Shown: piece after piece, positions 58,594-64,000 of the stretch
How the letters are laid out: each line of letters starts with the position of its first letter
Position numbering within the stretch: the stretch's first letter is position 1
Assembly: GCA_003255065.1 (NCBI GenBank)
Contig: QAOA01000648.1
Location: forward strand, 65,678-129,677
Length of the DNA stretch: 64,000 bases
DNA from: Cercis canadensis
Lineage: Eukaryota > Streptophyta > Magnoliopsida > Fabales > Fabaceae
Direction: 5' to 3'
Notes under the pieces: generated by a model
Databases searched by the model: none
Told to the model about the DNA's origin: nothing
The model's input: the letters and a program-made list of their open reading frames with translations, nothing else
Program-made: the position numbers and the translations under genes

Positions 58594-58598
58594 GGTAC
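58594..58598. repeat. Target-site duplication of the nested LTR (left)
   Basis: GGTAC before TGTCACAACG; the same GGTAC follows the insertion at 62154-62158. Confidence 0.85.
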
Positions 58599-59449
58599 TG
58601 TCACAACGTACCCGAAGGTTGCTACGACGCGGATGGCGAAATAAAAAGAGATTTAGTTTTCAAAATGAAAACTCTGGAGTCGCCACCAATTGTATTAAGA
58701 AAATAGGGAACAATTGGAAAACCCTTTTTCATTTATTAAATAATAAAGAAAAAACATCGGTCTACGAAACAGAGAGGGTTCGGGAGTCTGTTTATGCGTG
58801 GGGAAGGTGTTAGGCACCCCACAGCATCTGTCTAAAGACGATTACCCTAAATTAGTTGTGTGAATAGAATATGACCAATCATGTATATTTTATTTACCCT
58901 AGAATAATAAATTAATTAGAAGAATATCTGACAAAAATAAAAACCCAAAATTTAAACGTGTAATGCATGAATTATCTACCGAGACCTAAATCCTTCAACC
59001 CCTTCATCGCATGAAGCGACCATCCAGGGTGGCGCTACCTTCACCTAGATCGGATAGAGAAAGGCATCCCATATAGGACTGACTCGCCCTATCCTCCCAT
59101 GATAAGTGAAGGAGCATGCGGATACTACGCGGCACAGGTATATTTTTACATGCAATGCAAATGCATAATTTTAAATATTACAAAAACTTGTCTCAAGCTC
59201 TAAGTATTGAGAAATTTTAAATTACATCCAAAAATAAAAATAAAAAAGGATAAAACAACGTTCTTGCTCCACGCTTGCATCTGGATATATTCCAGTTGGG
59301 CCTTTCGATTTGCTGGTGCTCATAATGACCACGAATTATGTCCGAAGATGCTCATATATACCAAACATAGAGTAAGCAAGACTGAAAAACTTATGGTTCT
59401 TAAGAGACAAAATTGAGAGTAAACTAAAGCCAAAACTTAGAGTGAAATA

Positions 59450-60345
59450 GACATGCAAAAATTCTAAAAACTATATACATTGAAGCCACATGTCCTACGG
59501 TTTTAATAAAATCAACATTACTTAATTTGGATTTGTACAACTTCAGAAAACAATGAAACACTGAACACTGCCAAAGATAAGGTATCAGTGTCAATGCAAC
59601 CTGGAGCAGCTAAATTCAAACTCGAACTAGCAGTAAACTAGACATGAAAAAAATCCAAAAATTGTACACATTGAAGCTACACATCTTACGGTTCTAATGA
59701 GATAAGAACCACATAAAATGGAGCTGTACAACTTCAGAAACAAATGAAAAACTGAACACTGCCAGAGATAAGGCATCAGTGTCAGTGTAACATTAAAGCA
59801 GCTATGTTCAAACTTGAACTGACTGTAAAGTACATGTGAAAAAAATCTGAAAATTGTACATAGTGAAGCCACACCTCTTACGGTTATAATGAGATAAGAA
59901 CCACGTAAAATGGAGTTGTACAACTTCAAAAACAAATGAAAAACTGAATACTGCCAGAGATAAGGCATCAGTATCAGTGTAACATTAAAGCAGCTGTGTT
60001 CAAACTCGAACTGGCAGTAAACTACATATGGAAAAAATCTGAAAATTGTACACAATGAAGTCACACCTCTTACGGTTCTAATGAGATAAGAACCACGTAA
60101 AAGGGAGCTATACAACTTCAAAAAAAAATGCAAAACTGAACACTGCCAGAGATAAGGCATCAGTGTCAGTGTAACATTAAAACAGCTATGTTCAAACTCG
60201 AACTGGCAGTAAAATACACATGGAAAAAATCTGAAAATTGTACATAGTGAAGCCACACCTCTTACGGTTCTAATGAGACTGACCTCACTTAAATCCGATC
60301 TTTGTAGCTCCATAAATAAATCAAACATTGAGTGTTGCCAGCAAG
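59450..60345. repeat. Tandem array, about 4.6 units of ~192 bp
   Basis: Each unit contains TTACGGTTCTAATGAGATAA, a stretch with ACTGAACACTGCCAGAGATAA, and TCAAACTCGAACTGGCAGTAAA. Unit length is a multiple of three, so the minus strand stays open for 233 codons with a repeating peptide. This is a property of the array, not a gene. Confidence 0.9.
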
Positions 60346-61151
60346 AACTGATAGCAGCGAAAATGGCTTATGCAAGTGATTCTTTCATGATAAAAGAGAA
60401 TGCAAGTTGACTCTCTCTATGGGAGAAACACTACCATGCAACAATTTTCATGCTTAATGTGTTAAGTGGAAGCCAAAATTGAGCAATTGAGCACAATAGC
60501 TAAATAGGGCAGCAAGGAAATAAAATGTTCAAGCAAAGAAAAATCTGGGCACCAAGAAACAAAGTTAATCTGCTTGGCTAGAGAAAACAAAAGAAGGCAG
60601 CAAGATGCAAAGGCTAACAAAATAATTTAAAGCAAAATAGGGCAGCAATTAAGCTCTGGAACAAGAAAAAAAACTAAGTTAGATTCAAAACAGGGCAGCA
60701 AGGATTTAAAAGAGAACAAAGGATTGGCAAAGATTATCCCAACAAAAGGCTATAGTCAAGCAATTTTCCAGCTAATTAGGGTTGGTACAACAGCAATTAT
60801 GCCCAGAAAAATCTAGCATCCATTAAAGGGGCTTTAACAACATTCAAGTTTCGACCTAAAGGTTCAGCCATCACTTAATTAACCCAAAAAAACTTTTCTA
60901 AACCGATTAATGGAAGAACAAATGACCTAGGAACATAAACATCAACCGAATATGGACATCTAAGAACCAAATGACCAAAGTTCATCAAGATTAAAGGGCA
61001 ACTAGAGCAGAAAATTTCCAAAAAAACATAAACAGCCCATAATTGCAATTAATCAAAAATCTATGAACATTTCATCCAGACTATCTCAATTGATCAACAA
61101 TCCAACATTAAATCAGCCTAATCCACTAAAATCAAGTAAGAACATAATAGG

Positions 61152-61500
61152 ACAGCTCAAGAACACCAAGAATGAAACAGGGCAGCAACAAGAACATTGC
61201 CTAGAATTTTTTATTTTCGGATTTAGGAAGGAAGAGCAAAGAAACAAACCAGGAATCAAGGGAACAAGATGAATCAACAAAAGAAATTAACCAAATCAGT
61301 CTAAGAACACCAAGAACAAAACAGTGCAGTAACAAGAACATAGCCCAAATTTTTTTTTATTTTCGGATTTAGGAAGGAAGAGCAAAGAAACAAACAAGGA
61401 ATCAAAGGAACAAGATGAATCACAAAAGAAATTGACCAAATCAGTCCAAGAACACCAAGAACAAAACAGGGCAGCAGCAATAACATCAAGAAAAATCAAA
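61152..61500. repeat. Tandem array, about 2.4 units of ~147 bp
   Basis: Units start AAGAACACCAAGAA at about 61152, 61301 and 61448 and contain TTATTTTCGGATTTAGGAAG and AACAAGATGAATCA. Confidence 0.88.
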
Positions 61501-62180
61501 GAAAATAAAGGGGATAATTAACCTTACTTGGTTTTTGTTTTAGTCTTGATTCTTCCCCTTTGATATATGCTACTCCTTTTGCTGAATGCCTTCTTATTGC
61601 TCTTCAATTATTGCTCTTTCTCTCAAAAATAACCATTTATGCTTTCTCTCTATGCTGAATGCTCCCTCCCTCTTCTTTGCTCTCCCTTGTACGTATATCT
61701 CTATTTTTTTGTTGCTCAATTCCACTTTTTGCCCCCATGTAACTGCTGCCCAGCATCTTTGCCCTTTTTTTTATTTGCTTTTCTTTATTTAATTACTTAA
61801 TCATTTACTTAAAAAGATAAATCAAAGGTTTGACCAATGAGGACAGAAGGAAATTCATTCCTTGCTCTCCTATTGGCTACTTTAGATCTAATGATGCCAA
61901 AAGTAAATTTATAAAAAATATTTATATGTTTTTATCAATTATATACATAATTAAGAAAAATAACAAAAATGGATCAAGTGGGCTTAAATAAAAATGGGCT
62001 TAGTGAGACAATGGATTAGGCTTAAGTTTTGTTTTTATTGTAAAAGTCCAAACAAATAAAAAAAAAACATTAATTAAAAATTTAAATTTATCTCCAATTT
62101 TCTTAAATATATTTTTAACTATCAAATGACCCAGACAAAATACGGTATCTACAGGTACACTTGCCGGAAAAAGTCCATCA

Positions 62181-62310
62181 AGAAGCAAGGACAACAACTA
62201 AGCATAAGGTAGAATTAAGAAAGACAAAATAGCAAAGACTGAAAACAAAGCATAAAATAGGGGAAACTTACAAAGAAAATTGGGAATGTATGTCAATGAG
62301 ATTTGTGTTA
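62181..62310 (-). repeat. TGTCAC-family LTR, copy A (right part)
   Basis: Starts with the second AGAAG of the Athila target duplication, so it must be the continuation of the sequence interrupted at 45253. It is cut short by the Athila-like LTR at 62311. Confidence 0.6.
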
Positions 62311-63561
62311 TGTAAAAGTCTAACACAAGTGCACGTTATCGTTTCCAAGTAATAAAATGAGAGTAAATTATCATTCTGACGAAGACTAATGTTATCAATT
62401 ATTGAAATTGGGTTAATCTCAATTTCATCTAATCAACGAGCATAGAGAATTTCAAGATAGAACTTTAAATAAACTGAAAATAAGCTGAGAGAGATAAAAT
62501 GACAAATTAATCAAGAGAGAAAAATATCTAGGGATTTTGATTTCACTATAGCTATTACGATTTGCTATTTCTAATTCATTAACCAAGAACAATCTTCCTA
62601 ATTGCTAGCCAAGAACCCCAAATTATTTATTAGCCTTAACCAAGGTCAAACAAAAATATCTCTAAGTTATGAATGCACTATATTCCTATGTGAATTGCAA
62701 ATAACCTAGAAATTCACTTGATTCTATAGTTCTTTTTAAATAGCTACACAGGCCATGGAGGTATATCCATATCCTACATGTAACCTATGTTCTTAATCCC
62801 TATGATCCTTAATTACAAATTACCTCCTAGCCTCATTGTAATTATCTAATCAACTAAATGGTGATCAAACAATTAGAAGCATGAAGAATTAAGAAGAAGA
62901 AGACAATTAATAAAGGAATTCTTGAATTAAAGAAATAGAAAATCACAACTCTTCCTAGCTAGGCTACATCGTAGCCCTAGAAGGGAATTTAGTTCATAGT
63001 AGAAGAAAAGAACATGATAAAGTAAAATCTAGACATCATTGAAAGGGAAGAAGAATAAAAACTCTGTAGAGAAGCCCTCAATTTGCTTTCCAAGTAGCAC
63101 TTCTCAAATCCTTGTTTTCGCTCTCCTTCCTTGCTTCTAAAAAGTCCAAAAAAAGATCCCCCTTTCTAACCTAAAAGTTGCTTAAATACTAAAAACTTAC
63201 TACTCCTAATTCTATTAGGAAACTAGGCCACATCCTGAGAAAAACAAGTGATTGGCACTGAAGTTCTGGTGCTGGGCGTAGCTACGCTGGTCACGGGCGT
63301 AGTGATGCCTAGAACCTTGCTTACCACTTTAGCTAGTGGAATTTGGGCGTAGGGACGCCAGGGAGCAGCGTAGGGACACCCAGCAGACCAAAAAATTGCC
63401 AAATCTTGTCTTCAATGCATCTTTAAGTACGAACCTCCACACTTTACAATAAACCTATAAAATAGACAAATTTAATTAGTTTAAAGCTCACCAATCTAAA
63501 GAAACAAAACATAAAATTAAGCTAAAAACATCTATAAATTGGGTATAAAACCCACCTAACA
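62311..63561 (-). repeat. Athila-like 3' LTR, 1251 bp
   Basis: In plus orientation TGTAAAAGTCTAACAC to AACCCACCTAACA. On the minus strand a TATA-like GTATTTAAGC lies near 63190, with the GC-rich boxes (63268-63385) just upstream of it. Confidence 0.8.
63268..63385 (-). repeat. GGCGTAG-NTACGCC box cluster in U3
   Basis: Four boxes: GGGCGTAGCTACGCTGG, CGGGCGTAGTGATGCC, GGGCGTAGGGACGCC and GCGTAGGGACACCC. At the equivalent place the homologous LTR at 22767 has GCCGCGGC boxes instead. Confidence 0.75.
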
Positions 63562-63564
63562 AAT

Positions 63565-63600
63565 ACCCCCAAACTTAACATTTTGCTTGTCCTCAAACAA
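63565..63600 (-). promoter_or_regulatory. Polypurine motif at the Athila-like 3' LTR
   Basis: On the minus strand GAGGACAAGCAAAATG, then TTAAGTTTGGGGGTATTT, directly before the LTR; almost identical to the motif at 25508-25548. Confidence 0.7.
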
Positions 63601-64000
63601 AGAGAAAGAGAAAAATTAAATTAAACTCAACAACTAACAATAAAGTGAAATATTAATTTGTGAACCATACAAGCCTAAAAAATCTCTTATTAAGCACAAC
63701 TCCTAGAAAATTTTCAAGATAACATTAATGTGTATAATTTCAACCAAAAAGTCAATCTCAATCCACTAAAATTTCCTGTGTGTGTAAATGTAGCCCTTGC
63801 TTACTTTACTCTCTATACTTAAATCAGATTATGCAAACAAGCTCAACTAAATAAAATCTCAAACTAAAGCATTCAGACTTCCATAAGCTTACTTTTCATG
63901 TCAATCTCCACTAATGTATGTAGACATTGTATTTTGTTTGGGTCTTTGTCATGGTATAAAGGTTTTTTTTTTTAAAAAAAAAAAGAAAAGATGAGTTCTT

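Larger units (their letters stand above)
57187..58598 (+). repeat. Athila 3' LTR (main part)
   Basis: Matches the 5' LTR from TGATACTTGTC through the TATA box (57716-57723) to CGACTCGGTAC, where it is interrupted. The rest (GTACACTTGCC to TCCATCA) resumes at 62154 and ends at 62180. The U3 box cluster (57400-57675) is longer than in the 5' LTR, with extra ACACGG boxes around 57500-57560. Confidence 0.9.
58599..62153 (-). mobile_element. Large TGTCAC-family solo LTR, copy B (3.56 kb)
   Basis: Runs TGTCACAACGTACCC to CGGTATCTACA (TG...CA tips), flanked by GGTAC duplications and inserted in the Athila 3' LTR. There is no gag, pol or internal domain, so it is best seen as a solo LTR of a long-LTR Gypsy family (Tat/Ogre-like by its GTGGCGACTCC end motif, uncertain). 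It contains a 192-bp tandem array (about 59450-60345), dispersed ACAGGGCAGCA words (60500-61480) and a shorter tandem array of about 147 bp (61152-61500). The intact duplication means it is younger than the Athila. Confidence 0.8.
45254..62180 (+). mobile_element. Athila-type Ty3/Gypsy element, full length, with nested insertion
   Basis: Both LTRs (45254-46597; 57187-58598 resuming 62154-62180), an Asp-tRNA primer site, gag-pol in Gypsy order (gag, protease, reverse transcriptase, RNase H, integrase, no chromodomain), an env-like ORF region of ATHILA type, and the purine tract are all present, flanked by a 5-bp duplication. Structurally whole but coding-dead, with roughly ten or more breaks. 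The 3' LTR is split by a younger 3.56-kb insertion. LTR-to-LTR difference looks like a few percent by eye, so a moderately young element. The sequence contains two single-N joins (46737, 48318) that make internal distances unreliable. Confidence 0.92.
62311..64000 (-). mobile_element. Athila-like Gypsy element, 3' end, running off the window
   Basis: The 3' LTR (62311-63561), the purine motif (63565-63600) and about 400 bases of internal sequence are present; the rest lies beyond 64000. The LTR edges, the TACATCGTAGCCCTAGA block and the internal part align with the element at 22767-28110, so the two are members of one family. Confidence 0.78.

Noticed and set aside
59627-60328. 233-codon open frame on the minus strand with a repeating 64-residue peptide
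   Set aside because: It is the consequence of a 192-bp tandem array (a multiple of three) inside a solo LTR; no start context, no known domain.
59450-60345. Possible CRISPR-like array
   Set aside because: Units are ~192 bp with no unique spacers, in a plant LTR; an ordinary tandem repeat.
61296-61499. Cysteine-rich small open frames on the minus strand
   Set aside because: They arise from the 147-bp tandem array; the same peptide recurs within one frame.

Overview
This window is repeat-dense intergenic DNA from a flowering plant, most likely a eudicot. The evidence is Athila-type Ty3/Gypsy elements, Sirevirus-type Ty1/Copia elements with env-like ORFs, two CACTA (En/Spm) DNA transposons, a plant LINE tail, GT-AG introns with T-rich acceptors, and scraps of a plant RHD3-like GTPase gene. 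I see no intact host gene, no tRNA or rRNA gene and no CRISPR array. The assembly has one 649-base gap (363-1011) and two single-N joins (46737, 48318), each flanked by near-identical duplicated sequence.

Layout. 1.0-7.5 kb: a CACTA element with both characteristic genes and a dense 3' subterminal repeat field, lying in an intron of an RHD3-like gene remnant whose C-terminal exons follow (7.5-8.7 kb). 9.3-10.0 kb: a minus-strand Copia scrap. 10.2 kb: an isolated middle exon of RHD3. 11.1-12.0 kb: a broken coiled-coil gene of unknown family. 12.9-17.3 kb: the 3' half of a Sirevirus-like element. 18.1-18.3 kb: a Mutator-type MITE with a 10-bp target duplication. 18.6-22.1 kb: a Copia element cut by an inverted Sirevirus LTR piece. 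22.8-28.1 kb: the 3' part of a minus-strand Athila-like element whose LTR holds another LTR-like insertion. 28.1-31.0 kb: a second Sirevirus 3' end. 31.0-36.0 kb: a minus-strand Copia. 36.0-36.5 kb: a LINE tail. 37.2-38.8 kb: a promoter-like stretch, a duplicated 45-nt exon and the N-terminal P-loop exons of an RHD3-like gene. 38.8-39.2 kb: a Copia scrap. 39.2-42.2 kb: a second CACTA element. 42.2-44.0 kb: the 3' half of a Copia.

44.2-62.3 kb is a nested stack. A large LTR-like element was split by a full-length Athila-type element (45254-62180, target duplication AGAAG). The 3' LTR of that Athila was in turn hit by a younger copy of the same large LTR family (58599-62153, target duplication GGTAC). 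A further Athila-like 3' end begins at 62311 and runs off the window.

Two things stand out. First, three Athila-like 3' LTRs each carry a cluster of short dyad-symmetric GC-rich boxes just upstream of the TATA box. The box sequence differs completely between them (ACACGGCCGTGT, GCCGCGGC, GGCGTAGNTACGCC), although two of the elements share a clearly homologous backbone. In two elements the same box family recurs inside the element, just before a pyrimidine-rich leader with a splice donor that precedes the env-like region, which suggests an internal promoter copied from U3. Second, RHD3-like exons appear on one strand in the order C-terminal, middle, N-terminal, which implies decayed tandem paralogues or a rearrangement.
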